Shown here piece after piece: positions 24,635 through 36,439 of a stretch of DNA of 64,000 nucleotides. Source of the stretch: Adineta steineri (taxonomy: Eukaryota > Rotifera > Eurotatoria > Adinetida > Adinetidae); NCBI GenBank assembly GCA_905250115.1, contig CAJNOI010000167.1, positions 126,750-190,749 on the forward strand, written 5' to 3'. Made by a program: the position numbers and the translations under genes. Position 1 is the first letter of the stretch; the number at the start of each line of letters is the position of its first letter. A model generated the notes under the pieces. That model saw only the letters and a program-made list of their open reading frames with translations, searched no databases and was not told the DNA's origin.

Positions 24635-27600
24635 TTATCGTTTATCATCAATTTCTCCTTCATCGGAATTAACCGTTTCTAAAATACTCACTGTACGTGA
24701 TAAATATTTTTCACTTGATGATCGTGTTGTATGATTACCTGAATCACTTTGTATACGTTTACGTGCACGTGGTGTTGCTAATGATGCTTGTCGAGATAAT
24801 TGTGATGTAGTTCGTTTTGGATAATATAATTTTGCATCAGATACCATACGAACAAACATTGGACGTGGTCGTTTGTCTTTAAGTAAATTTGTTATTGGTT
24901 TTTCAAATGTAACACGATGATGTGGAGTTATTGTTGTGATTGTATTTGCCTAAAATTATAAATAGTTATGTCCTTTCCTTTTATTTGATTTACTCGAGCT
25001 TTTGTTATTGGATAAATTGTTGGAGCAACTGGTGTTTCTGCTAATACTTCTGGATCAGCAGTTTCTTCAGCTACAGCTGTATCATGTTCAGTATTATTTG
25101 TAGAACCTGTTTGTTTTGCATTTAAATCAAGTGAATCATTCGATGATGATTTTCGTCCAACACGTTGAGCACGATATTCTGTTAAAACATCCTTCGAATG
25201 TTCTTGAATTATATGAAATGCTACACTCATATCATCATCACTAGCATATTTAGCACAAACAGCAAAACGAATGATATAAATATCATTAACCATGGATGGT
25301 ACCATATGAATAAAACCCGAATCATTTAATGATAGTAGTAATTTTTGATTTAATTTATTACTACCCTAAAAGAAAACAATATGAGATATAGTTATACTAT
25401 TATTAATTATAATAATTCATTTACCTTTAAACGAAAACAAACAAGACCTAATGTAACATCACCGATAATTTCAAAACGACTATCAGTATTGATTAATGAT
25501 GCAAATACTTTTGCTAAACGACAATGCTAAAAATAAAATAAAGTAAATTCTTTTCTTTTCATATATATAAAATCCAAATACTTCTCGAATATAATGACGA
25601 AGACCTTCAATACCATAACTACGAATTGTAAACCAAAGTTTAAGTGAACGAAATCGACGACTTAATGCAACACCCCAATGCTACATAAAAATATTCGATT
25701 TGATTTTGCTTAGATACGATTTAACTTACACGATAATCAACTGCTTTTTGTGCATGTTTATGTTGAAGATAAAGTGGATCAACAGACATCGCATTAATCA
25801 ATGCAAATTTATCTCGAACCCTGAAAATATGTTTTATTAAATGAAAATTAACTTCAGAAAAAATTACCAAAAACATGAACAATCAAAATTCATTAATAAC
25901 CATTTATTCGGATTCGTATTAAATGAATCAGCATACTAAAAACAAAATAATTTTAATTGATCGTTTTTTTTTTGTTTTGAATAATTTCTTTATTCTTACT
26001 TGTAAACCTTTCATTATATAACGATATTCTTCACAAAGAAAAGCACTGCCAGCATAGGCACCATCAACATGAAACCAAAGTTTTTCACGTTGACATATTT
26101 CACCAATTTCTTCTAGATTATCATATGAACAACATGATGTTGTTCCTAATGTACCCGAAACCTAAATTTAAATAAGAATTATTAATAGAAAAATGATTAA
26201 AATAAATAACAAACCAAAAATGGTATTAATCCTTTTTCTTTATCTGCTCGAATACATTCTTCTAATGTTTTACCACGTAATGAAAAATGTTCATCAACAC
26301 CCAATTGTCGAACACGAACCATACAAATTAAACCTGCTTTTTCGACACATGAATGTGCCTAGAATTTTGAAAAAAAATGAAAATCTTCTTTTATTTTATA
26401 ATTAAAAACCATACGAGTTTTGATGTATAACAAACAAGTCGAGCTAAAATATGTCCATCTTCCATTAATGGATCAGCCAGACGTTTACTTGTTATTTTCT
26501 TTGTACGAGCAGCCAACATTGCAACAAGAATACATTCACTTGCTGAACCCTATTAGAACAAATAAATGTTTATACATGTACTTCAGAATAAAATCATTTT
26601 AGTAATTAAAAACAAAATTTTCTTACAAGAAGAACACCACCGCCAATATGTCTCGATTGTTTTTGTTCATGACTAGTTTCTCCATTAGTTATTGAACCAT
26701 GTACATTATTTTCACTTGACTCATCGTCACTTTCAGGAGACGATTCTTCTTCTTCTTCTTCCTCCTCTTCCTCCTCTTCTTCTTCATCATCACTATCTTT
26801 ATTATCACGATTTGGATCAAATGGAAGAAAACCAACAGGTAATGCCATCATTCGACCTAGTATTAAATCAAAAAATATTTTCTGTTCTTGGCAAAACTGT
26901 CAATAGATTTCTCATACCAATCCAATCGAGCATAATTGTTTCAAGTTCAGTACATGCTGGACTTGCTGCCCAAGAAAAACCCACAATTCCAAGTCCAGAT
27001 GAAAGCATGTCACCAAGTATTGATGGATAACTATTTCCAGCTGGAAAATATGCATGAAAACGTGGATGTTGCCAATGTGTTATCCCCGGCATAATTGCAC
27101 GTTCAACATCTTTCATTATATTATCCCATTTTTCACTAGATTCTGGTGCATTTTTTGGTAACATTGGTCGTAAATAACCTGGTTCAACTTCAGGTGTAAC
27201 ACGTCGATCACTAGTCAAGAATTCGAAAAATTCTATTACAGTTTAGAAACTTTTGTTTTACTTGATATTTTTAAGATAATCAGCTATATAATCAATCATT
27301 TCTTTTCCTCGACGACGAAATTCTTCATCATCCATGCCTGGTACAGATGTTGTTGATTCATCATGTTGAGATTGAGATGAATTTTCTTTTTGATCAGTTT
27401 TTTGATCTTTATCTTGTTGTTTAATTGAACTATTTAAAAAAAAGGAAAGAATATATATGCGATAATTGAAAATACAAGTAGACCATTTTCTAATAAAACA
27501 CTGCCGTTGTAAAGGGAATTGATGTTGATGATTATTATTATGATAAGATAAAGAAAGTGTTACTTGTGTAACTTTAATCATACTGTTTATTCTGATATAC

Positions 27601-27985
27601 GCGCAAGAAAAGGAAATGATGTTTCGAATCAAGAACAGATTTTTATTTATCGGAATTTTGTTTTTTTTCTCATTAGATGAATTCTAGTACAAGCCAAAAA
27701 CAAAGCAGAATTAAAATCTTACTTTTCTTGTTTAGTATTATTATTTTGATTTTCATTTGTTTTAATTGATATTTGACGAGATATACGAGATGTCAGATGA
27801 GATTGATTAGCTGATGAATTATTTGTTGTTGGAACTATTCGATCTAAAAATGTTGATAATGGTACTGATGAACCTGTTTCAGGTACAGATGATGCCATCG
27901 TTGTTGTTGTTGTTGTTGTTGTTGGAGAATTGGAATGAAATAGATTTGATAATTTATTATATAATGCTCCGAAGCTTTTATCCAT
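24635..27985 (-). CDS. Aromatic-L-amino-acid decarboxylase family enzyme, probably tyrosine decarboxylase
   Basis: PLP-dependent group II decarboxylase making a biogenic amine. Exons include 27724-27985, 27262-27429, 26918-27210, 26627-26856, 26415-26549, 26215-26358, then several down to the stop at 24635. Seen: substrate/N-terminal segment [17 protein letters not shown], '[20 protein letters not shown]', '[17 protein letters not shown]', PLP-stacking histidine in '[11 protein letters not shown]', '[15 protein letters not shown]', Asp of '[12 protein letters not shown]' (usually HVDAAYAG), Schiff-base lysine in '[16 protein letters not shown]', and '[11 protein letters not shown]'. Unusual parts: an 88-residue Ser/Thr/Asn-rich N-terminal exon; an insertion of about 45 residues before GGGVLLGSASE containing a run of about 14 Glu (26700-26815); and a C-terminal extension of about 170 residues containing '[13 protein letters not shown]', reminiscent of invertebrate tyrosine decarboxylases. 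DOPA or histidine decarboxylase cannot be excluded. Confidence 0.88.
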
Positions 27986-28807
27986 GTTACGATATATATT
28001 TTGAGAAATCGATGAATCAATCTAATCTTGATTGGATTTCTTCTTCAATGTCAGTTTTTCTCTTTTCTTCGTTGTTCATCAAACATCCTGACTTAGCAAG
28101 AAGCAACTTGAGTTTTCTCTCCCTCCCTCTCTCTCTTTTATTGTATGCTTGCCAACATACTTGAACATTTTTTTCTTAAGACAACAATAAAATGATGGTC
28201 TATTAGAGAAAGCAAGCAAGAAAAACCGATTAAAATCCGTGCCAATTCTTTTTCCTGTTATTTTCCAATAATTAAAATATAAGAAGAAATTTTTGTATTA
28301 TGAAAATAACACGTCAGATAGAGGATAACTATAAAAACTACTTGTTATTTTCAATAGAGAAAATTAAGACATAACAATACGCTTATGTTTTTTTCTTTTT
28401 TCATATGAATTTAGAAGCCGGTAAACGAACAAATAGACAACTTCTCCATCAGGCATATATGATAGAAGAATATTAGGTCGGAAGTTATTTTTTATTTGTC
28501 CAACAACTTTAACGCCCACTATACGCCAAAGATGTTCTGCTTGCTTTTATATATTGAGTATTGCATTGATTCTTAAACGAACAACTTCCTATATATATAT
28601 GTTTATTGTCTAATACGGAAATAACTTGTTCAATCGATTAAAAAAAAAAGAAGAAAAACAACAACAAAATACCAATTAAATCACATCTTCTTTCGATTTA
28701 TTAAGAAAAAAACAAGATTATTATATATATGTATATAAGAAACAACGAATTAATTCTATATAGATATGTACAATTATGTGTCGGGAGAATTTTCAATTTT
28801 TATATCA
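27986..28807. other. Intergenic between decarboxylase and DEP gene
   Basis: AT-rich with CT-rich tracts (28117-28137). Likely promoter/leader of the decarboxylase and 3' flank of the DEP gene. The plus-strand frame 27814-28164 is the complement of the decarboxylase's first exon and its flank. Confidence 0.45.
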
Positions 28808-29483
28808 TTAAGGTTTAAATAAACTAATTGAGTTTTGTCGACGTTTTTGTCGAGCAAATGCATACATCAGTTCAAAAACTGATGAAGGTGAAAATGATGT
28901 TTTTGTTTCATTATTTGAAGGTAAACTTAAAGATTTATTATCATCCAGTGTTGGAACTGTTGGAAAAAGATTTTCTTCTGCTTGTGGTAAAAGTCTAAAA
29001 TTATTTCGAATAAAAACATATGAAATCAAATCAATAAATTGCGATATACTTGAAAATTTTATTATTATCTAAAAATTGTTTTGAATCATTTGCATCTATT
29101 CGAGTTGAATCATCTTTAATATCAGAAAATATTTTGGCATTATAAAGTGATTGAAGAATTGTTATAGCTTGTGTTCTAAAATTAGAAATGTATTTTTTTA
29201 AGCAAAATTAAAAATTGTATTTTATACCGTGTAACCGACGAAGCATTACTACCCGACGATTGTTGTTGTAAAATATTGAGCATACATGTTACAGCATCTG
29301 ATGAGGAAAAACAATTTTGATATGTTTTAAAAAAATGACGTTTCTTTTTTAATTTAATTGACGCACGAAAATTTTGAACAAGATTATTCCACTAAATATA
29401 TTAAAAGATTTTATGCGAAATATAAACTATATATATACCATTTTTGTTGCTCGAAATTGTGGTGTTTTAGGTTTTTCGTACAT
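28808..29483 (-). CDS. Short DEP-domain protein, DEPDC1-like
   Basis: Four or five small exons with GT-AG introns. First exon 29439-29483 encodes MYEKPKTPQFRATKM, followed by WNNLVQNFRASIKLKKKRHF, 'CFSSSDAVTCMLNILQQQ', 'VTRTQAITILQSLYNAKIFS', 'IKDDSTRIDANDSKQFLDNN' and 'KIFKF'. This order and the residues WN-L...CF...EAV...L...TR-QAI-LL...IEDI...D-NQLF-F match the DEP domain of DEPDC1 (DEPDC1 itself is a much larger nuclear protein with a RhoGAP-like part). Here the protein ends soon after the domain with a Ser-rich tail and basic 'FARQKRRQNSISLFKP', total roughly 190 residues. So it is either a short lineage-specific DEP protein or a truncated paralogue. Role unknown. Confidence 0.72.
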
Positions 29484-31207
29484 GATCAGATGATTTTGTT
29501 ATTTCGAATTGATTGATTTATTTTTATACGAAACGAACGAACAAAGACGCGCGTTTTAATCGTTCAATCAATGAACCATTCAATTTATTGAACATGTGAG
29601 GGCGCTAGCTACATACAAAAAATTTATTGCGACTTGATTGAGATTTATTTATGACATCAAAAAACAGCTATTGAAGAATTTCCGTCATTTAATTGATACT
29701 ACTTAGTATTATGATCTCTGCCATTATCTTTTATCGAAGTTTTTTCGATCTTACTGTTGTATTTGATTATATCAGAAAAATACGTTAATACTGAATATTT
29801 ATCTATGTATGTGCTATAAATTTATGTAGATATGTACTGGTATACTCTTCATAACAATCAAAGTTCAATGAAACTTAAAGATCATCAAGTTTATATTTTT
29901 TTTTTGCACAGCTAACTTTTATTCTAGTAACAAATGCAACTGCTGAGAATATTTTTTGCTATCGTCGACATTACTTGTCTTTATTTAGTTTGAGATCTGG
30001 ATGTAACTCGGAAATCAATATGATTAATAGTACTTCAGTTAAAGCTTTTATCCTTACTCGGATAATCGACATGAAGTATGATAAAAATTTATTAAGTCTA
30101 GACAAAATTACCTCGAGAAAACAAATTAAGATCGCTCTTAGTCCTTCAATACTCTCAACATGTAGTAAATCCCTAAAATTTAGCTATAGCATGCAGAAAA
30201 AACAGAATCAGTAATGAGCGCGCAAGAGACAGAGTAATCCAAAAATCTAAAATCCGTTGAAAATAATTGCCTTTTCTTATTATAAAATAAACTTGATATT
30301 TAAATTTTAATTAATAAAGAAATTCATTTCAAACTTCGGAAATATTAAATATAGGTTAATAAAAATAATTATCAATCTATCATATACATGACATACGAAT
30401 ATAATGTGAAATGTCCTTCAAAACGTACTTAACATTTTGTCCTTGAGAAAATATCCTTCAAGATAAATATCCTTGATAAAAATGTCCCTGATATGAAAAT
30501 ATTTCTCATAAGTGCTATCATCATATCACTATTGATTCTTTTTTTTCTCACACAATATGGTCAAAGTCCAGAATTGTTCATCCACTAACCAAAAACTTCT
30601 ATAATCAATTTAAAAATAATTAAATCATATGAAAAAAATTACATCAGATGAAACTATATGATTAATCTTATTATCAACCATTGTGTTCATGGTCTTCTGC
30701 AAAAAAAAACCGAGAATATTCTGATAAGAATTCTTTGTCAAGGATATTCTTCATACGATATGTTATCATTTATATTTCATAAGAATGACATGATTTTCAA
30801 TGAACTATTTTTCTTTGATTTATTTTAAACAACTAATTACATGTATATTGAAATAAGCAAACAAACAATAGATGAACTGCAGAAAAAAACAAACAAATGT
30901 CTGTAAATTCGATGAGAAATACGCAACAAATTTTCATATCTACTTAAATTAATAGAAAACAACAGTACTACTGACAATAAGTAATAACAACAAAGATAAA
31001 TGAATATTTCTGAGTTATAATATTAATAGGAAAAGAAGAATATGAAAAAAAGAAACAACAATAACCAGAGATCATAAGAGGAATGTACAATTTTATTCCT
31101 AATCATTGGGTTGAATCAAACAACGAAATCTATTGATAGTTTGTGAACAACAAAAACGAATTATTTTACGATATGGTATTAGATAAGAATTTTTCCGATA
31201 TTTCCCA
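29484..31207. other. Intergenic, no gene seen
   Basis: AT-rich. A plus-strand frame at 29975-30214 lacks coding character. Several TCCTTGA-type short repeats around 30410-30490 (GTCCTTCA, GTCCTTGAG, ATCCTTCAAG, ATCCTTGAT, GTCCCTGAT) form a loose run and recur at 30735-30755; meaning unknown. Confidence 0.4.
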
Positions 31208-33400
31208 CTAGGGAGGATCAAATCGATACGGACATTCTCCAGGCATAATTGTTTCTGTTGATGATGAATCTGAACCAAGATTATTAATATTTTTTGCTTT
31301 TAATTGATCTGATTGAGTCTAGAAAAAACAACAACAGATATTTAATCATTAGAAAAACAAATGAACTAGATTTTTTATTAATATTACTTTTAATAATGTT
31401 GAAATATAATCAAATTTAAATAGAAGTATTGGTTGATCATCAATATAACTATCTTTTGCTCCACCCGGTCCGTTTAATGAGCATGCTGCCAAGCCACATG
31501 TCAGCACACCATAAGCGACTATATAGCAAAGCCAAAGTGTTAAATGATGATAACCTGGGATATTAATATATTGTTCACACATCATCCATAAACTTCGCCA
31601 GATTTGAACAACACTAATAAATGCTATCAAATGAAAAATATTTGATATAAATGAATAAACATTTTTATGATGTTTTTTAATTAAACATTGAATTATTGGA
31701 ATTTGTAATAGAGCAAGAAGGAAAAATAATGAATAACCAATTGTAAATGAGATTAACATTGATATTGATTTATTATCAGGAGATATATATAGATCAGAAA
31801 GATTATATAAACCACGCCATGCAATGACTACTAATGGTGCTTCAACAATTTCATAAAGTATAAAATCAAATGTATATTGCCAAAAACGATTTGCCTAAAT
31901 AATAGAAAAAATATTTTTAAATTTAATTATCATGTTAAAATACATTTTCAATGTGTACGAAAGAAAAACTAAATCACATGAAATATTTCTGATTGATTAA
32001 TATTATTAAGATGTCAAAATAGAAGAACAAAAAATTGATAATTTATGAGAATTTCTTTAGATTTGATCAACTCTATTGTTCTTATATCAATCGTAGAATT
32101 TTCTAATGCATAGTCTTAGTCATATAATTTCTTTCTAATTCTATTTAGTACTTTTTGCTGTCTTCTACAAAATAATAATAATTCTTTTACGTACTGTAAT
32201 AGTATATTTTGAACCAAGTATAAAATAACTGTCAGTATCAATACCGATTAAAAATGGTGCTGAATTAAGATTATAAATTGATTTCATTATTATAAGAAAT
32301 ATAACACTTATAAATGTTTCAATAAATAAATGATACCAGTTGTTACTTGTTAAATCTAATAAATTCCATAAACCACGCCATTGATTAATATAAGCAAATG
32401 CCATGATTAATGTATATAATCTTGCCATAACTTGTCCTAAGAGATTTTTTCGATATTTTTCATAGAAATTTTGAAGACAGTTTTGTATTAAATAGATGAA
32501 ATAAAGTATAACAAAACCAATAGCTAGTGAAATAAGTGCACTTCTACGTGGAGAATCCGGTAATAAATATATATCAAGTAAATCCCAAGCACCGCGCCAA
32601 TGTAAATTAACAAATGGTGTTATGATAAATGCTGATATAAACATATCTGTTAAATAAAGTTTAATAAATGAACAATAATTTGTTTTTAATGTATCTGTTG
32701 TAGATTTTATGATAACATCTTGAGTATAGACTGGATATGTTTGATTTTTTTCATTGAGAAGTGGTCGAGCAAGGCTTGTTTCACTGCCTGATGAGCTTAA
32801 ATTTAAATATGTATGATATTGAGGAATAATTAGTGTTGTAGATTGTGATAAATCATCAGTATTAATTGAATCATTATCATTTTGATTTAGTTCTACAGTT
32901 GAATATTGATTAACAACGCCATTATTTGTTGAGAAATCTATGTCCGAAGATGGGGTGAGAAAATGATTTTCATTGTTTAAATCATCTTCATCTTCGGATG
33001 GCGTTGCTGATCGAATCATAGATTGATAATCAGCTGAATTCGAACTTAAAAAAGAAAAACATATATTTTTTTAATCACTAAAATAAACAACATACATGTT
33101 TATAATCTGTGCCATACAGCCAGTAATACGAATACCAGTAGGTATAGCTGAAGGCAAAGCCAAAAGAACCTAAAACAAAAATTATATAATTTAATTTATT
33201 AAAAAAAAAGAAATTTAAACATACTATTAATGTATTCAGACAACAATGTGCATGGCATGACGTCTGCTTTCAAATAACATATACCATAAACTTAAAAACA
33301 TCCAATCTAAAATTTTAAAAATAATTCATTTGAAATCTATATCGCGAAAAAAACAACAACTTACCACCCGAGAACGTTAGTTCACAGAAGAAAGCCACTC
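31208..33400 (-). CDS. Fuseless-like multi-pass membrane protein (5' end uncertain)
   Basis: Homologue of Drosophila Fuseless, an eight-transmembrane protein required at presynaptic sites for calcium-channel clustering. Main exons: 32195-33045 and 31349-31894 plus a last exon ending TIMPGECPYRFDPP at 31208-31210. The family hallmark, a repeated tryptophan motif, appears four times: HWRGAWDLLD, QWRGLWNLLD, AWRGLYNLSD and IWRSLWMMCE, each followed by hydrophobic helices. A Ser/Thr/Asn-rich acidic region (SATPSEDEDDLNNENHFLT) sits between TM1 and the rest. Upstream exons with family-like content are 33365-33399 (VAFFCELTFSG), 33245-33309 (DWMFLSLWYMLFESRRHAMH) and about 33100-33173 (VLLALPSAIPTGIRITG). 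The junction between the latter two has no good in-frame donor: the frame meets TGA after ...MHIVV unless a weak GTTGTC or GTCTGA donor is used. The start codon is therefore not located. The 31895-32194 intron is long (300 nt). Confidence 0.82.
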
Positions 33401-34337
33401 TCTTATTTTATTGAGGGAAAAAACAGAAGAATAATTAACGGTGAAATTTGCTTGTTGTTTATCTAAAAAATACAAGTATTTCCATTAGAAAAAAAACTAA
33501 GTTGCTTTCGTTAAGAATCTTCTTTTTTTTCTAGTGATGTTAAGAGAAAATAAACGGAAAAATATAATGACAAGCTTGTAAACAATGTTAGTAAGGAAGG
33601 AAAAGCTTTTTTCTTATATATATATATTTTTCTCTACTAGAACGTTCGGTGAAATGTCAGTTAGTGCAAGGGAAAAACAAGATATGATGGCGTCAGAAAA
33701 AAAAAGAAACGAACAAAACGCTAAATATCTATTGGATAGAGAATTCTCTTCATATTATATCGGATGTCTTGTGATATAATCTAGTCAAATAATATCCATA
33801 TAAATAAAATCTTACATAAAAATAAAATAATTTCATAAATTACTTTTATTACATTTATTAAAACAAAAATTTCTATTCAAAGTTTAATTCTTTTCCATAC
33901 AATCGAAAGAGGACTCTGTAATACATACTGAATATAATGATATAACATATGAGATCTAAAATTTGTATATAATGAATATGGGTATTGTATAAATAAAGTA
34001 TAGTCAATGTATATATATCGATATATATGTCATTATTGCTTTAATGTCGCAATAGGTAGTGCATTTGTGTAACTGAGCGTGACGGAAGGATAGATTTTCT
34101 TACTCATAAAGTATACTACGCATGTTGATTATGTAGGAGTGTAAAGGTATACCGTAAAAACACATTAGTTATCATGAAAAAAATATATTTATAAGATATT
34201 GATCTGACTAGTGATGCAAATATTTGTGAAGAGCATTGTGTTTTAATTGGAGAAGATTCTGCATAAGAATTACTTAATAGATGAATCATTCAATTATCTC
34301 AAATAATTTTTAGTGAAATAGAATCCAACTAACTGAT

Positions 34338-34665
34338 TTAACCATTTGAGACCCACGATTTAATCTATGGACGAAACCTCTTAAAAACTTGATATTTTAT
34401 ATGAGCATTGAGTATTATCGACACTTCCATTGATACTTTAAAAAAATATTTTAAGTCATTTTTAACTTTTAGCCGTATCCCCCCTACGGGAATGATGAGA
34501 AATATTTTAGCCACTTCCCTGGAGGTGTACCAACGGAAGCCGAAAAACTGACTCAGTAGGGTTTTTAATCTCGCACAAATATGTCGTAACTACGAACATT
34601 TGTTAAATATATTCGAAGTTTTTTAAAAACTAGAATTTTTCGCTAGGTGGGACTCAAAGGGTTAA
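34338..34665. mobile_element. piggyBac-type non-autonomous element (328 bp, TTAA ends)
   Basis: The left end TTAACCATTTGAGACCCACG (34338-34357) and the reverse complement of the right end, TTAACCCTTTGAGTCCCACC (34646-34665), match at 17 of 20 positions, and both ends carry the TTAA target. TTAA duplication and CCYTTTG-like termini are hallmarks of piggyBac elements. No transposase frame inside; a CCCCCCTACGGG stretch is internal. A mobilised MITE whose source transposase is not in the window. Confidence 0.8.
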
Positions 34666-35220
34666 CATAGGTAAAAATAATTTCATTTCAAATGTTGAAT
34701 TATTGGTTCGGAGTATTCTCGAGTAGAAATTCTAAAATTTTTCTTACTTTCTTTTCTGGAATATTTGCTCGGAAATTGATGAAATATTCGAGAATAAAAT
34801 TTGCAAAATTAATATTAGATATATCGGCGGGATCTTATTTGCGTTTCAACAGATGTTATACACAACGTGCTCTTAACGATCCCGGTAAACACATCCGATT
34901 TCCTCTCCATCAATTCCTGTCTTTAAAACTCAGTCGGGATTATAATATTTATTTCCGGTACTATTCTTACCTATAATTCCGCAGAATTATTTTCACACTA
35001 CAATATGTTGCATATCCTACGCATCTCTTCTTTAAAAGGATAAAATATTAAAAAAAATATTTGATTCTAATCAATTTTAAGTGAAATGATAATTGAATTA
35101 CAACAGGATTAATATTATACTATTGAGATAAAATATAAATAGCTCGGATGTTATTGAATATAAAGGTAACGTTTATTTCCGGAAAATTCTTAACCGAGTA
35201 CTAAATTGACGTCATGATTC

Positions 35221-35300
35221 GATATATATAGTGGATGTGAGTATGAGTTTCGCTAAGAAATATATCTTTCACATACAGTCACATCTACATCCTTCCTATT
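35221..35300. repeat. GTGGGTGT-type hairpin, diverged copy
   Basis: TATATATAGTGGATGTGAGT is answered by CACATCTACATCC-like sequence across about 30 bases. It shares the TATATATAG block with the copy at 11313-11396, which supports a common origin. Confidence 0.45.
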
Positions 35301-36439
35301 GTGAAGAAGTCATTCATCTAGCAGATCAATAATGAGTCAGATCTGAAATAATGAAGCAAAATAAAATTCAAGGGCACTTCATGAACACATGAATAAAACG
35401 TAAACTATATTTAGAGCAGAGAAAGTGTTCGATGTACATTATAGATAGGCGATTGAAAATATTTCTCAAATATTATTTTTCTGATGTTTTTCTTTATTCT
35501 TATTAAATCGTGCTTTTCAAATATTAAAGAAAATGCACTATTAAAAGCGAGTAAATTTTTAAAGTTTTTATATAGACAATAACTGTACAGCACATTCGAT
35601 ATCATAAGACTATTATATAGAAACTGAAGCGTCTAGCAGAAATGATGAAAACTAGCAAGGTAAAGTAATCTTTGAAGAAATCTATTTGATGATCAAGGGT
35701 GCATGATATCTAGTCAGAAGTAAGTCATATTTTTTATTTATCCATCATTATTAATGAATATTGACATTCACTTTTCGAAATTTTCACAACAATAAAATTG
35801 AATCTGAGGATCTACAATACCTAAGAATAGTTCTAAAGAATAAATCAACAAAATAGAACTTATTTAATGTTAAAACTATTCAAGAAAAAAGAACATAAAA
35901 ATGACCATGATATAAACACAGTATACTTTTACTGGAACATTTTATCAAGGAAAATATTCTTCACAGTTATTTGTTGTTAATGGAATATGCGTTTTATACT
36001 GAGAAGGACATTATAGACAATAATTGATTGAAAGAAAGACAGTTTTATACGAATAGCTTGAATTATTTCATTCAAAAAATAGAGTCACTAAACATATGTG
36101 TTATTTATGAATGGATCGTATTCTAGTTTTTGCTGTTAGAATGTTCTTTTCTAATAGCTAAATAAATACTTCAACATAAACATATTTGATTCGAAGGAAC
36201 AAAAGTAAATAAATAACTATATTGATTATTATCTTAATATAAAATTATATTTATATGAGACATTTCTCTTGCTAATATATATTTTTCATTTCCTTTTTTA
36301 CAAACAGTAACAATATTACAATAAGAACAAAAAAAATCAAGATTGACAAATAGATAACTGTGTATAACTCTTATTTTAATCTGACATATGTAGTGAAAGT
36401 AAACACCGGAAAAATAGAAGAAAATCTTTTCATTTGCAT

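Larger units (their letters stand above)
33401..36439. other. Intergenic with one MITE and one hairpin
   Basis: AT-rich. Apart from the TTAA-flanked element (34338-34665) and the hairpin at 35221-35300 nothing structured is seen. Short frames at 33585-33779, 34692-34976 and 35411-35605 have no domain. Confidence 0.45.

Noticed and set aside
34692-34976. 94-codon plus-strand frame just outside the TTAA element
   Set aside because: Considered as a transposase remnant; no DDE or zinc-binding motif, so not annotated.
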